A DNA stretch of 64,000 bases from Paenibacillus timonensis (GTDB lineage Bacteria; Bacillota; Bacilli; Paenibacillales; Paenibacillaceae), in NCBI RefSeq assembly GCF_009725205.1, contig NZ_WNZY01000005.1, positions 62,001 through 126,000 of the forward strand. The letters are read 5' to 3'. Within the stretch, counting starts at the first letter, position 1. Each line of letters starts with the position of its first letter. The notes under the pieces are model-generated. The model searched no databases. It saw only the letters and a list, made by a program, of their open reading frames with translations, and was not told the DNA's origin. Positions 44,354 through 53,197 of this stretch are shown piece after piece. A program made the translations under genes and the position numbers.

Positions 44354-45586
44354 TTAGAATGCCCAGTTTCCTTTCGCGAAGATCTGTTCCTCTGTACCGT
44401 CCGCGGTAACGCCATAAATATCCATCTCGGCGGATCCGACCATAAAGTCTTCGTGCGCCAGGCTGGAATTTAATCCACGCTGCGACAGTTCGTCCTGGGA
44501 CATCGATTTCCCGCCGTCTAGGTTAAAGGCGTAGGCATTGCCGATCGCCAGGTGGTTGGATGCATTCTCGTCAAATAACGTATTGTAGAACAGAATGCCT
44601 GATTGCGAGATCGGGGAGTTGTGCGGTACAAGCGCCACTTCGCCCAGGTAATGCGAGCCTTCGTCCAACTCGACAAGCTGCTTCAGAACGTCGGCGCCAA
44701 CTTCAGCTTGATAGTCGACGATACGCCCGTTTTCGAAAGTCAACGAGAAGCGGTCAATAATGGTGCCCCGGTAGCTAAGTGGCTTCGTAGCAGCTACTGT
44801 ACCGTTAACCCCCGTTTTGTGCGGAGCGGTAAAGACTTCCTCTGTCGGCAGATTTGCCAGGAACGTATTTCCCTGCGCGTTGAGGCTTTCGGCTGCAACC
44901 CACAGGTGGCCTTCCGGCAACTCGATCGTGAGGTCAGTTCCTGGAGCTTTATAATGCAGCTTCTTATAGCGCTTTGCGTTCAAGTAGTCGGATTTCTGCG
45001 TTAAATTGTCGATGTGCTGCTGCCAAGCGGCGATCGGATCCGGCTGGTCCAGGCGAACCGTGCGGAAAATGGCTTCCCACAAGGCCTGAACACGTTGTTC
45101 TTCCGGAAGGTTAGGGAACACTTTATCCGCCCATACCTTGGATGGAACCGCAACGATCGACCAGCTGAATTTATCGGACATTTGCATCTCACGGTATTTG
45201 CTCATTGCTTTACCGTAAGTTTTCTGATGGTTGGTGAGACGTTCGGTGGACACGCCTTTCAGCAAGTCGGGATCGGATGAAATCACGTGCAGCACAGCCG
45301 CACCGTTCTCTACGAATTCCAGCATTTCGCCGGCATACCATTTGGGTTCATCCAGGAAGGAATCCTCCGCAGCCATATCATAGCGAAGACGAGTAACCAC
45401 ATCGTCGCTCCAGTTGACTTTGACGAATCTAGCACCGGCTTCATAAGCTTGCTTGACGATGAGACGGACGAGTTCCGCGCAATCAATGGTAGCGTTGATG
45501 ATCAGGTTTTGGCCGGGCTGTACGTTCACGCCTATTTTGACGGCCAGTTCTGCATATTTTTCCAGTTTCGTTTGAAAATCGGACAT
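44354..45586 (-). CDS. M29-family aminopeptidase (AmpS-like)
   Basis: 410-residue cytoplasmic metallo-aminopeptidase. Typical blocks are LVRLIVKQAYEAGARFVKVNWSD, LPTEEVFTAPHKTGVNGTVAATKPLSYRG, LDEGSHYLGEVALVPHNSPIS (metal-binding Glu and His), FYNTLFDENASNHLAIGNAY, and NSSLAHEDFMVGSAEMDIYGV. Two Co/Zn ions activate the water. It trims N-terminal residues from peptides. ATG follows GGAGGAGACCGTAA. Monocistronic. Confidence 0.92.
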   Translation of the reverse strand: MSDFQTKLEKYAELAVKIGVNVQPGQNLIINATIDCAELVRLIVKQAYEAGARFVKVNWSDDVVTRLRYDMAAEDSFLDEPKWYAGEMLEFVENGAAVLHVISSDPDLLKGVSTERLTNHQKTYGKAMSKYREMQMSDKFSWSIVAVPSKVWADKVFPNLPEEQRVQALWEAIFRTVRLDQPDPIAAWQQHIDNLTQKSDYLNAKRYKKLHYKAPGTDLTIELPEGHLWVAAESLNAQGNTFLANLPTEEVFTAPHKTGVNGTVAATKPLSYRGTIIDRFSLTFENGRIVDYQAEVGADVLKQLVELDEGSHYLGEVALVPHNSPISQSGILFYNTLFDENASNHLAIGNAYAFNLDGGKSMSQDELSQRGLNSSLAHEDFMVGSAEMDIYGVTADGTEEQIFAKGNWAF

Positions 45587-45671
45587 TTACGGTCTCCTCC
45601 ATACTTTGGAAATAGGTTATTGTCTTATCATACACCATCTCAAAACGAATTTGTAATGCGGGTCGAAGGGG

Positions 45672-47021
45672 TCAGCCAATAATAATTTTACCTTCCGGGT
45701 ACTTCAGCAATTCCTTCTTGGACCTCGAGGTAAATGCGTAAGCCAACGTCAACGGTCCGATCCGTCCGAGGAACATGACCGCGCAGAGCAGCACCTTACT
45801 GATCTCAGTCAGCTTTGGCGTCACATCGAGGCTCAAACCGGCGGTGGCAAACGCGGAGGTCGTCTCAAAGAGCAGGTTCAGAAACGTAACGTCCTCGAGC
45901 GCGGATAATGCCATGGCGACGGAAATGACCAAGAACATCGCCAGCCATGTTTGCGTAATTGCCTTTATGATCGAAGCCTTGGGTAGACGTTGGCGGAAGA
46001 AGACAATATCCTGCTTACCGCGCATCATCGCATAGATCGCCCCAAGCAAAATGGCGAACACCGTGACTTTGATCCCGCCACCGGTCGATCCGGGGGCCGC
46101 ACCGATGAACATGAGCAGAATCAATAAAAACTGGCTCGATTGCTCCATATCCGCTACCGATACGGTGCTGACTCCGCCGGACCGGGAGCTGACGGAATGA
46201 AACAAACTGGCGAAGATGCGGTCCATCCAATTCATTGGACCCAGGGTATGCGGATTATTCGCTTCGATCAACAATAAGATCACTGCGCCGACGACCGTCA
46301 GAATGCCGGACATCGTCAGGACAACCTTGGTATGTAGGGACAATCGCCGGTTTTGCTTATAACCAAGCAGGTCGGCAATAACGATGAAGCCGATCCCGCC
46401 AAGGAAAATCAAAAGCATGACGACAAGGTTGACGAACGGGTCGCCAGCATACTCGGCCAACCCGCTAAAAGGCCCGTGAATTCGGCCGAATAAATCGAAG
46501 CCGCCGTTATTGAAAATCGAAATGCTGTGAAAGATGCCAAAATACAACGCTTGTCCCAGCGGCATGTCGCGGGCGAACCGGGCGAACAACAGCAGTGCGC
46601 CGGCCGCTTCGATCGTTAAGGAATACGCCATGACACGTAGGATCAACGGCATCAAGCCGCCGATCTGATGATGGTTCAGCGATTCCTGCAGTACCAGCCG
46701 TTCACGCAGCGAAATCCGGCGGTTGAACGCCAGCGAGATCAAGGTGCCTACCGTCGTAAAACCGAGCCCCCCGATCTGTACTAGCAGCAGGACGACGATC
46801 TGTCCGAACACGGTGAAATGCGTGCCGGTATCCACGACAGCCAGTCCGGTTACGCAAGCGGCCGAAGTAGCGGTAAAAAACGCATCAATGAGATCAAGCC
46901 GATGGCCCTCCGCCGTTGCGGGAGCAAGCGATAGCAAAAATGCACCCAGCGTGATTACCATCGCAAAGCCGAAGGTTAATATTTTTGCGGACGAAAGCGC
47001 CGTTTTTTTTCGTTTTGGCAA
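45672..47021 (-). CDS. KtrB/TrkH-type potassium uptake channel subunit
   Basis: 449 residues with the repeated MPM fold (four pore loops). Filter loops include TSAACVTGLAVVDTG, NNGGFDLFGRIHG, SSRSGGVSTVSV and TSAFATAGLSLDVTP, with the Gly-containing filter and the gating loop between. It imports K+ together with Na+. TTG start at 47021 after GGAGGTGA. No cytoplasmic KtrA subunit is adjacent, so it must be encoded elsewhere. Potassium channels of this type are c-di-AMP regulated in relatives through KtrA. Confidence 0.9.
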   Translation of the reverse strand: MPKRKKTALSSAKILTFGFAMVITLGAFLLSLAPATAEGHRLDLIDAFFTATSAACVTGLAVVDTGTHFTVFGQIVVLLLVQIGGLGFTTVGTLISLAFNRRISLRERLVLQESLNHHQIGGLMPLILRVMAYSLTIEAAGALLLFARFARDMPLGQALYFGIFHSISIFNNGGFDLFGRIHGPFSGLAEYAGDPFVNLVVMLLIFLGGIGFIVIADLLGYKQNRRLSLHTKVVLTMSGILTVVGAVILLLIEANNPHTLGPMNWMDRIFASLFHSVSSRSGGVSTVSVADMEQSSQFLLILLMFIGAAPGSTGGGIKVTVFAILLGAIYAMMRGKQDIVFFRQRLPKASIIKAITQTWLAMFLVISVAMALSALEDVTFLNLLFETTSAFATAGLSLDVTPKLTEISKVLLCAVMFLGRIGPLTLAYAFTSRSKKELLKYPEGKIIIG

Positions 47022-47139
47022 GGGAAGTCACCTCCGTACATGTTCTGCATATTGCTATTGACTTAAAACATGGTACGATATTGCAAGAAGACTGTCCAAT
47101 ATTAATATAAGTAATTGCCGGATAAAGGAGTTGCGATGC

Positions 47140-47412
47140 ATGACCGAGTTGAGTATTGTTCACGCAGAAATGAAGCGAGAGGAGGACGGGTCTTACATAG
47201 GCAAAACCGTCTTTGATGTCAGTTCGCACAAAGCAAGCTACGAAATTACGTTTTTTAGCCAAAAGGGGAAGGATTGGGATTACAGCCTTCACTATGCGAA
47301 CGAGCCCGGAGTGGAAGAACAATTCCTTGCGATTGATGCGCGGCTCGAGGAGGACGACGATTGGTTTGATATCTTATTGGACGCCGCGCTGGATACACTT
47401 CCAGAGGTTTAA
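47140..47412 (+). CDS. Conserved small acidic protein, function unknown
   Basis: 90 residues, rich in Asp and Glu (EARLEEDDDWFD-like C-terminus), no TM helix or known motif. Predicted mixed beta strands (SYEITFFSQKGKDWDYSLHYA). ATG 47140 lies 9 nt after AAAGGAG; TTG 47131 is also in frame. It precedes an AI-2E family gene by 49 bp and may be cotranscribed with it. It is divergent from the KtrB gene. Confidence 0.7.
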   Translation: MTELSIVHAEMKREEDGSYIGKTVFDVSSHKASYEITFFSQKGKDWDYSLHYANEPGVEEQFLAIDARLEEDDDWFDILLDAALDTLPEV

Positions 47413-47461
47413 TCCGTAACTCTTCCGGCGTACCGGGAGAGAGGGAGAGGAGGAACAAACC

Positions 47462-48547
47462 GTGTGGCAACACCCGTTTTACCGAACATCGCTGGGGATC
47501 ATTTTGGTACTGACGATCATCTATTTGTTGTCCAAGGTCAGCTTTATCTTTAACCCGCTGGTAACGCTCGTGTCTATTTTGATTGTCCCGCTGACGATTT
47601 CCGGATTTCTCTATTACCTGCTTCGACCGATCGTTCAGTTTCTAGAGCGCAAGAAGCTGAACCGAATGCTTTCGATTCTGCTGATTTATCTGATGTTCGC
47701 GGGAGTGATCACGATTTTCCTGATCGTTGTTTGGCCGCCGCTGCAGAAGCAGATCATCGAATTCATGAACAACGTACCGAAGTTGATCGACGGCGTGCAA
47801 TCGCAGATGAACGACTTCCGCAATAACCGTTATCTCTCAATGGTGACGGACGAAACGAGTCCGGAGCTGATGAACAAAGTGACGGAATATCTGAACTCAG
47901 CCATGGAAGCCATCTCCGGTTATTTATCGCACGTGGTGACTTTTCTAAATGATTTCGTCATTGTGGTTGGTACGGTGCCCATCCTGCTTTATTACATGTT
48001 GAAAGAAGACGAGCGGGTCACGCCGTCACTGGTACGGATGCTTCCGGTTCGATATCGCCGGGACGGGGCAGGCGTCATTCATGAGATTGACAATATGCTG
48101 AAGGGATTTATCGCCGGACGGATGATTAGCGCCGTGCTGCTCGCCTTTATGAGCTTCATTGGGTTTTGGCTGATCGGCTTACCGTACCCGTTACTTCTGG
48201 CAGTCGTTGGTGCGCTATTTAACTTCATCCCGTATTTTGGGGCATTGCTCGGAGCGATTCCTTGTGTCATTGTGGCGTTTACCGTCTCCCCATCCATGGT
48301 GGTATGGGTCATCCTTATCGTGGTGGTGGCGCAGCAGATCGAAGGCAATTTAATCTCCCCGTACATCTACGGCAAAACGATCAATATCCACCCTTTAACA
48401 ACGATCGTCTTGTTGCTCGTGGCCAGTGACTTTGGCGGCATCCTGGGCATGATCTTGGCCATTCCTATCTATATGATGCTGAAGATCATCGTACTCAAGG
48501 CACATAAGCTGTATTTTGCCGAGAAAATCGAAGAACTGACCGAATAG
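47462..48547 (+). CDS. AI-2E family (TqsA/YdbI-like) transporter
   Basis: 361 residues, about seven TM helices with a soluble stretch near residues 95-150. Family signatures: LVTLVSILIVPLTISGFLYYLLRPIVQFLERK near the start, MLKGFIAGRMISAVLLAFMSFIGFWLIGLPYPLLLAVVGALFNFIPYFGALLGAIPC, and NLISPYIYGKTINIHPLTTIVLLLVASDFGGILGMILAIPIYMMLK. The family exports AI-2 in E. coli; in Firmicutes it is often linked to ion exchange. GTG start after GAGAGGAGGAAC. Confidence 0.88.
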   Translation: MWQHPFYRTSLGIILVLTIIYLLSKVSFIFNPLVTLVSILIVPLTISGFLYYLLRPIVQFLERKKLNRMLSILLIYLMFAGVITIFLIVVWPPLQKQIIEFMNNVPKLIDGVQSQMNDFRNNRYLSMVTDETSPELMNKVTEYLNSAMEAISGYLSHVVTFLNDFVIVVGTVPILLYYMLKEDERVTPSLVRMLPVRYRRDGAGVIHEIDNMLKGFIAGRMISAVLLAFMSFIGFWLIGLPYPLLLAVVGALFNFIPYFGALLGAIPCVIVAFTVSPSMVVWVILIVVVAQQIEGNLISPYIYGKTINIHPLTTIVLLLVASDFGGILGMILAIPIYMMLKIIVLKAHKLYFAEKIEELTE

Positions 48548-48714
48548 GTTTTGCCAATCTTATTTCAACAAGACATCCAAGGTGATCAAAATCATATCTC
48601 ACGCCCCCGTGATTGGGCGATGATTATTCTAATAGGTAGACATTCATAAGTCAGATTGATGACTTGTTGAATTACCTCTAGATAGATAATCATTACGCTC
48701 GGGGGATGATAGAC

Positions 48715-49182
48715 ATGGCAGTGAATGCCAAAGGCGGGAAGTACTTTTACGCGTGGAGCAAAATTCTTCCCGACGGATCATTTTACCTTCCGGATCAAGC
48801 CCTGCATGAGTACCAGATTCGCCCGGATTCCAACATTATACTGATGACAGGTCGGAATACGGCCAAAGGCTTTAGCGTCGTTTGCAAAGAGCTGATTGCA
48901 AACTCACCGCTTGCCACGGTTTTCGCCAGCATTCCTCAGATTCAGCAATTCGCCATCCCGGAAGGGCAGGCCATTACCTTCAAAGAACGCTCGTTCTGCT
49001 GGGTTTATTTAAACAGCAAAGGGTATTTTACGTTGCCGCTAACGACGTGGCGAGAATTTGGACTCAAGCCCGGTGATCAACTGCTGAGTTTACGGGCTAC
49101 CCATCTGGCATTTAACAACTTGTCGGAGGGGCCGTATATCGAGCAAGCCAAACAACTCCGCGATATTCATGTCTACGAATGA
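48715..49182 (+). CDS. Protein with two AbrB/MazE-like repeats, function unknown
   Basis: 155 residues. Two segments share a pattern: KILPDGSFYLPDQALHEYQIRPDSNIILMTG and VYLNSKGYFTLPLTTWREFGLKPGDQLLSLRA. Each has a small beta hairpin, the LP turn and a (K/R)PxDxxLL hairpin typical of swapped-hairpin AbrB or MazE units. Such a tandem could fold as a single pseudo-dimer. Whether it binds DNA is unknown. ATG 48715 lies after GGGGGATGATAGAC; ATG 48706 is too close to that site. Monocistronic. Confidence 0.7.
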   Translation: MAVNAKGGKYFYAWSKILPDGSFYLPDQALHEYQIRPDSNIILMTGRNTAKGFSVVCKELIANSPLATVFASIPQIQQFAIPEGQAITFKERSFCWVYLNSKGYFTLPLTTWREFGLKPGDQLLSLRATHLAFNNLSEGPYIEQAKQLRDIHVYE

Positions 49183-49198
49183 AACGAAGCGAACAGAG

Positions 49199-49241
49199 AA
49201 CCAGCCAGTCGCCGATCCACAAATCGGCAGCTGGCTGGTTT
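49199..49241. terminator. Terminator between the AbrB-like and aldo/keto reductase genes
   Basis: Stem AACCAGCCAG and CGAT pair with ATCG and CTGGCTGGTT around a short loop; T follows on the + strand. Confidence 0.8.
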
Positions 49242-49256
49242 ATTTTTGTTATGGCC

Positions 49257-50195
49257 TTAGTAACGATCTCCGCTTACGGAAGTAGGTGGCATCACCTCAT
49301 CGATCTGGCGTAAATCTTCGGAAGAGAGTTCCACATCCAGCGAACCTATATTTTCCTCCAAGTAAGATATCCGTTTCGTTCCAGGAATCGGCAAAGCTCC
49401 TTTGGCCATTGTCCATGCAATAGCCAATTGCGATGGGGTACAATTCTTCTCTTCAGCGAGTTCCTTCACTTTGTCCACCAAAGCCCGATTAAGTTGGAAA
49501 TTCTCGCCCTGAAATCGAGGAAGTTGTCTTCGGTAATCCGAGGGGGCAAAATCCTCAAATTTAGTTACAGCACCGGAGAGAAAGCCTCGGCTCAAAGGAC
49601 TATAAGCCACAAACGTGATCCCGAGTTCGTTGACGGTAGGAAGAATGTCTGCTTCGACTTCACGGCTCCAGAGGGAGTATTCCGTCTGTAAAGCCGAAAT
49701 GGGATGAATAGCGTGGGCCCGACGTATTGTGTCACTGGAGGCTTCCGACAATCCTACATAGCGGACTTTCCCGTCTTTCACCAAATCAGACATCGCTCCT
49801 ATAGTTTCCTCAATGGGTACAGTAGGATCGATGCGATGATAGTAATACAAGTCGATATGATCCACACCTAAACGCATAAGACTTCGATCGATCGCTCCTT
49901 TTACATATTCGGGATGACCAAAGACGCCTTCAAAATTAGGCCCCACACCAAACTTTGACGCAATAATGGCCTGATCCCGCCGTCCTTTCAAGGCTCTGCC
50001 GAGCAATTCCTCGTTATGTCCGTTACCGTAGCAATCGGCTGTATCCAGCAAAGTAACGCCTAGTTCCAGAGCACGATGAATGGTGCGGATTGAGGCTTGA
50101 TCATCGGCTTTCCCATACAGCTCCGACATCCCCATTAACCCTAAACCAATAGCAGAAACCTCTAACTCACCATGGCCTAAACTTCTCGTTTTCAT
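49257..50195 (-). CDS. Aldo/keto reductase
   Basis: 312-residue NADPH-dependent carbonyl reductase. Active site Asp and Tyr in [18 protein letters not shown], catalytic Lys in [15 protein letters not shown], and His in [21 protein letters not shown]; cofactor region [22 protein letters not shown]. Reduces aldehydes and ketones to alcohols. ATG 50195 follows AAAGGATGGAG; ATG 50213 overlaps the preceding purines. Divergent from a MerR gene that controls it through paired dyads. Confidence 0.92.
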   Translation of the reverse strand: MKTRSLGHGELEVSAIGLGLMGMSELYGKADDQASIRTIHRALELGVTLLDTADCYGNGHNEELLGRALKGRRDQAIIASKFGVGPNFEGVFGHPEYVKGAIDRSLMRLGVDHIDLYYYHRIDPTVPIEETIGAMSDLVKDGKVRYVGLSEASSDTIRRAHAIHPISALQTEYSLWSREVEADILPTVNELGITFVAYSPLSRGFLSGAVTKFEDFAPSDYRRQLPRFQGENFQLNRALVDKVKELAEEKNCTPSQLAIAWTMAKGALPIPGTKRISYLEENIGSLDVELSSEDLRQIDEVMPPTSVSGDRY

Positions 50196-50239
50196 GACTC
50201 TCCATCCTTTCATGATTTAGATTAAAGTTTTACCTGTAT

Positions 50240-50270
50240 AGCTTACATGTTAAAGTTAACTTGAAGTCAA
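50240..50270 (-). promoter_or_regulatory. MerR-type promoter of the aldo/keto reductase gene
   Basis: On the minus strand: TTGACT, a 19-bp spacer, then TAAGCT. The spacer holds the dyad TTCAAGTTAACTTTAA. An overlong 19-bp spacer with a central dyad is the hallmark of MerR-activated promoters. Confidence 0.7.
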
Positions 50271-50376
50271 GCGCGATTTATTTACTGCGTTAAGCTGCTA
50301 AATTCATTTAATTATTTTGAATATATAGCGTTTAAAGAAGTTTTTTGCTATGATCGGGTTAAAATTTGAATATAAA

Positions 50377-50392
50377 TTAAAGTTAACTTTAA
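50377..50392. promoter_or_regulatory. MerR operator in front of its own gene
   Basis: A perfect 16-bp palindrome TTAAAGTTAACTTTAA, near-identical to the dyad in the divergent reductase promoter. It lies 22 bp upstream of the MerR start and probably serves autoregulation. Confidence 0.7.
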
Positions 50393-50414
50393 CGAATCGG
50401 AGGGGAGTATCCAG

Positions 50415-50798
50415 ATGATGAACATTAAAGAAGTGACGCTCATGACAGGAATTACCGCTTCCACACTACGGTACTATGAAACTGAGGGATTGCTTCCCTT
50501 TGTTAAACGAGACGATAACGGAAAGCGTCTGTATGATCAGGAAGATTTAGAGTGGGTTCATTTTGTCACCGCGCTTCGATTAACCGGTATGCCCATTGTT
50601 CAAATCCAAAAGTATGTACGATTGTTTCACGAGGGTGATGAGACCATTGCGGAGCGTAAGAAAATGATGCTTGAACATAAAGGGGAGATCGAGAAGAAAA
50701 TAAGCGAACTTTATCGAAACCTTGACAAGATCAATTATAAGTTAGCCCTATACGATGTTCTTGAAGCTCAAATCAACAACACCGATATAAAAATATAA
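50415..50798 (+). CDS. MerR-family transcriptional regulator (reductase-linked)
   Basis: 127 residues: N-terminal winged helix MNIKEVTLMTGITASTLRYYETEGLLPFVKRDDNGKRLYDQEDLEWVHFVTALRLTGMPIVQIQKYV and a dimerising coiled coil. There is no Cys in the C-terminal part, so it does not sense metal through thiols and may respond to reactive carbonyls. Start ATG 50415 or 50418 after CGGAGGGGAG. It activates the divergent aldo/keto reductase; this is inferred from the shared operators. Confidence 0.9.
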   Translation: MMNIKEVTLMTGITASTLRYYETEGLLPFVKRDDNGKRLYDQEDLEWVHFVTALRLTGMPIVQIQKYVRLFHEGDETIAERKKMMLEHKGEIEKKISELYRNLDKINYKLALYDVLEAQINNTDIKI

Positions 50799-50802
50799 AT
50801 AA

Positions 50803-50855
50803 AACCTCCAAGTTTGCTCCCATTCCACTGAATAGGGCAGCATTTCCTGGAGGTT
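50803..50855. terminator. Terminator between the MerR and thioredoxin genes
   Basis: Stem AACCTCCA with TGGAGGTT around a loop of about 37 nt. The convergent gene pair ends here. Confidence 0.55.
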
Positions 50856-50875
50856 GTTCCCCGTTATCCTTTACT

Positions 50876-51214
50876 TTAAGCCGTTTGGGACGGCAATAGA
50901 TACTTCGCGATCAAACTCGTATAGGCTTCCTTCGGGCGCAGACCAATCAGCTTCTCTACAGGCTGGCCCTGATGGAAGAAAATCACGGTCGGCATAGACA
51001 TCACGCTAAATTGTGCGGCCAGAGCCGGCAGCTCATCGCAATTGACCTTCAGTAGGTTAATGGCGCCGTCATAGCTTTCGTGCAGCTCATCCAATATAGG
51101 GGATAACACCTTACATGGTGGGCACCAGGGTGCGTCAAAGTCGACGAGGGTCAGACCCGGCGCTTGTAACGCCTGTACAAACTCATTTTCATGTTCAATC
51201 CGTTTCGTTGCCAT
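50876..51214 (-). CDS. Thioredoxin with a WCPPC active site
   Basis: About 112-residue thioredoxin fold: LVDFDAPWCPPCKVLSPILDEL (active-site Cys pair), VNCDELPALAAQFSVMSMPTVIFFHQGQPVEKLIG with cis-Pro in SMPT. Canonical thioredoxin has WCGPC; the CPPC pair shifts the redox potential in studied mutants. It overlaps the upstream MerR gene by about 20 bp, so the two are co-expressed. ATG 51214 is chosen; ATG 51220 is closer to the ribosome site. Confidence 0.88.
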   Translation of the reverse strand: MATKRIEHENEFVQALQAPGLTLVDFDAPWCPPCKVLSPILDELHESYDGAINLLKVNCDELPALAAQFSVMSMPTVIFFHQGQPVEKLIGLRPKEAYTSLIAKYLLPSQTA

Positions 51215-51584
51215 TCTCATTCATCTCCATTTCGGGATTTTCGCTTAAAATATGGCGGATCCGCTCCTCCAGATTCACCTTGATTGCCTGCAGCAGCTCA
51301 ATCTGTTCACTGACTTCCTTCAGCTTACTGCGGTAAACGGGCATAATCTGGCGGCAGAACGCCTCTTTGCTGGTCATGACGCAATGCAGGAAGCCAGCGA
51401 TTTGCTCCGTCGTAAGCCCCAGGCTTAAATAGAACTGAATTGTCTTCACCTGTTCGGCGGAAAAGCTATGGTAATCACGGTATCCGTTTGCCAGCCGTTG
51501 CGAGGAGATCAAACCTTGCTCTTCGTAATAACGAAGCGAGCGGATGCTGACGCCGGTTGCCTTGGACAATTCACCGATTCTCAT
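51195..51584 (-). CDS. MerR-family transcriptional regulator (thioredoxin-linked)
   Basis: 129 residues: N-terminal winged helix MRIGELSKATGVSIRSLRYYEEQGLISSQRLANGYRDYHSFSAEQVKTIQFYLSLGLTTEQIAGFL, then a helical dimer region with a Cys in FLHCVMTSKEAFCRQIM that could be redox active. First gene of a two-gene operon with thioredoxin. Its own promoter has a MerR dyad, so it likely autoregulates and senses thiol or oxidant stress. Confidence 0.9.
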   Translation of the reverse strand: MRIGELSKATGVSIRSLRYYEEQGLISSQRLANGYRDYHSFSAEQVKTIQFYLSLGLTTEQIAGFLHCVMTSKEAFCRQIMPVYRSKLKEVSEQIELLQAIKVNLEERIRHILSENPEMEMNENGNETD

Positions 51585-51614
51585 CGCCTACGAATCACCT
51601 GCCTTCTTGGATTC

Positions 51615-51646
51615 ATTATAAACCCTAACATTAATGTGAGGGTCAA
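51615..51646 (-). promoter_or_regulatory. MerR-type promoter of the merR-thioredoxin operon
   Basis: On the minus strand: TTGACC, 20-bp spacer, TATAAT. The spacer is a dyad of 22 bp (51622-51643): ACCCT and ACATT on one side pair with AATGT and AGGGT on the other with one mismatch. Confidence 0.75.
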
Positions 51647-51763
51647 CTGCTTTTGTAGAATGCAACTAAAAAACTTCAGCATTGAGTACGACGGCGGGTT
51701 CGCGGATCGTGTATAATGTAAGAAATTAGGCGCCTATAAGCGGGCGATAAGGGAGGATCACGC

Positions 51764-52252
51764 ATGAAACCGGCTTTATTGATCATCGATATGCAGCAAG
51801 CCTTTTTGAACCATCCGCGAATCCAAAGCGAAATTGCGGGAGCATGCGAGTACATTAATGCGGTCGCCGACATGTTCAGGGAGGCGGGGCGGCCGGTCGT
51901 TGTCGTCCAGGATAAGGATGGGGGCGAAGGGACTCCAGGGTACGAGGTGATTCCTGAGGTGAAGCTGGCTGAATCCGACCTGCGGATTTCTAAAGCATGG
52001 AACAACTCGTTTTGGAAAACCGATCTCGAGCAACTCCTCCGCGAACAGGGCATCGATTTCGTGGTGGTATGCGGTTTTGCCGCCGAACACTGCGTCACCT
52101 TTACGTTTAATGGAGCGGTGGAACGCGGATTTGGCGCAGCCATTTTGCAAAAAGGCATCCTCGGTGAGCATCCCGATTCGGTTGCGGTGGTCTATCGGGA
52201 TCGCAGCTTGATCAGCTACTCCGTGATTCGAGCTATTTTGAAGCACTCCTAA
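51764..52252 (+). CDS. Isochorismatase-like cysteine hydrolase
   Basis: 162 residues with the typical core ALLIIDMQQAF (catalytic Asp), a mid-region Lys in ISKAWNNSFW, and Cys in VVVCGFAAEHCVTFT. Family members cut amides such as nicotinamide or N-carbamoyl compounds; no close match can be claimed. ATG after AGGGAGGATCACGC. The stretch upstream has a TATAAT at 51712 without a good -35. Confidence 0.88.
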   Translation: MKPALLIIDMQQAFLNHPRIQSEIAGACEYINAVADMFREAGRPVVVVQDKDGGEGTPGYEVIPEVKLAESDLRISKAWNNSFWKTDLEQLLREQGIDFVVVCGFAAEHCVTFTFNGAVERGFGAAILQKGILGEHPDSVAVVYRDRSLISYSVIRAILKHS

Positions 52253-52301
52253 TTCATGACATTACATAATTAAAATTCATTCATTTGGAGGCGTTTATTT
52301 C

Positions 52302-53090
52302 ATGAATGCACATGAAATCGATTATCGGATTATCGGCAATGAAATGCAGTGCGTGGAGGTTCACTTGGATCAAGGAGAAAGCGTGATCGCTGAAGCCGGG
52401 AGCTTTATGATGATGGACCCGGATATCCGAATGGAGACGATCTTTGGCGATGGCAGCAATCAAGGCGGCGGCGGACTCATGGGCAAACTGATGGGGGCGG
52501 GCAAACGGATGCTCACGGGTGAGGGTTTGTTTATGACCGTATTCACCAATGCCGGCTACAATCGTCAGGCCGTCACCTTCGCTTCCCCGTATCCCGGCAA
52601 AATCGTGCCGCTCGACCTGCAAATGCTTGGCGGCAAAATCATCTGCCAAAAAGATGCTTTCCTGTGTGCCGCTAAAGGGGTGTCGGTCGGGATCGAGTTC
52701 CAACGCAAACTCGGTACCGGCTTCTTCGGCGGAGAAGGCTTCATCATGCAGAAAATCGAAGGGGACGGTCTGGCTTTCGTGCATTCCGGTGGCTTGGTGA
52801 TTGAAAGAGACTTGGCTCCCGGCGAAGTGCTGCGTCTGGACACCGGCTGTTTAGTGGCTATGACGTCTTCGGTCAACTATGACATCGAATTCGTGAAAGG
52901 CGTAAAGACGGCTCTGTTCGGCGGGGAAGGGCTCTTCTTCGCGACACTGCGCGGCCCTGGTAAAGTATGGGTCCAATCGCTGCCGTTTAGCCGTTTGGCG
53001 GACCGCGTGTTGTCCGCATCCCGTTATTCGGGCCGCAAAGATGAAGGCAGCCTGTTAGGCGGTTTAGGCAACTTGCTGGACGGAAGATAG
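52302..53090 (+). CDS. TIGR00266/AIM24-family protein
   Basis: 262 residues. Typical blocks: GNEMQCVEVHLDQGESVIAEAGSFMMMDPDIRMET, GEGLFMTVFTNAG, AFLCAAKGVSVGIEF, and FFGGEGFIMQKIEGDGLAFVHSGGLVIERDLAPGEVLRLDTGCLVAM. A double-stranded beta-helix fold with no known catalysis; the family is found beside stress genes. ATG after GGAGGCGTTTATTTC. Monocistronic between two regulatory genes. Confidence 0.9.
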   Translation: MNAHEIDYRIIGNEMQCVEVHLDQGESVIAEAGSFMMMDPDIRMETIFGDGSNQGGGGLMGKLMGAGKRMLTGEGLFMTVFTNAGYNRQAVTFASPYPGKIVPLDLQMLGGKIICQKDAFLCAAKGVSVGIEFQRKLGTGFFGGEGFIMQKIEGDGLAFVHSGGLVIERDLAPGEVLRLDTGCLVAMTSSVNYDIEFVKGVKTALFGGEGLFFATLRGPGKVWVQSLPFSRLADRVLSASRYSGRKDEGSLLGGLGNLLDGR

Positions 53091-53131
53091 AAGTCGAGGT
53101 AGGATTCCCTCTTCCGCGGTGAGAAAGGCGG

Positions 53132-53167
53132 TTGACATTCCACTCCTCAAGTAACTAATATGGTTAC
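53132..53167 (+). promoter_or_regulatory. Promoter and operator of the Rrf2 gene
   Basis: TTGACA (53132-53137), 18-bp spacer, TAATAT (53156-53161). The -10 lies inside a GTAAC-N7-GTTAC dyad (53151-53167), the same motif that recurs twice before the catE-like gene. Repression by its own product is likely. Confidence 0.75.
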
Positions 53168-53197
53168 AAGAAGATGGGAATGGGGGATAGGCTTATC

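Noticed and set aside
52254..52275. Reverse-strand half-site similar to the dif right arm
   Set aside because: Only about eight of eleven positions match (TTATGTAA); too weak in AT-rich intergenic DNA.
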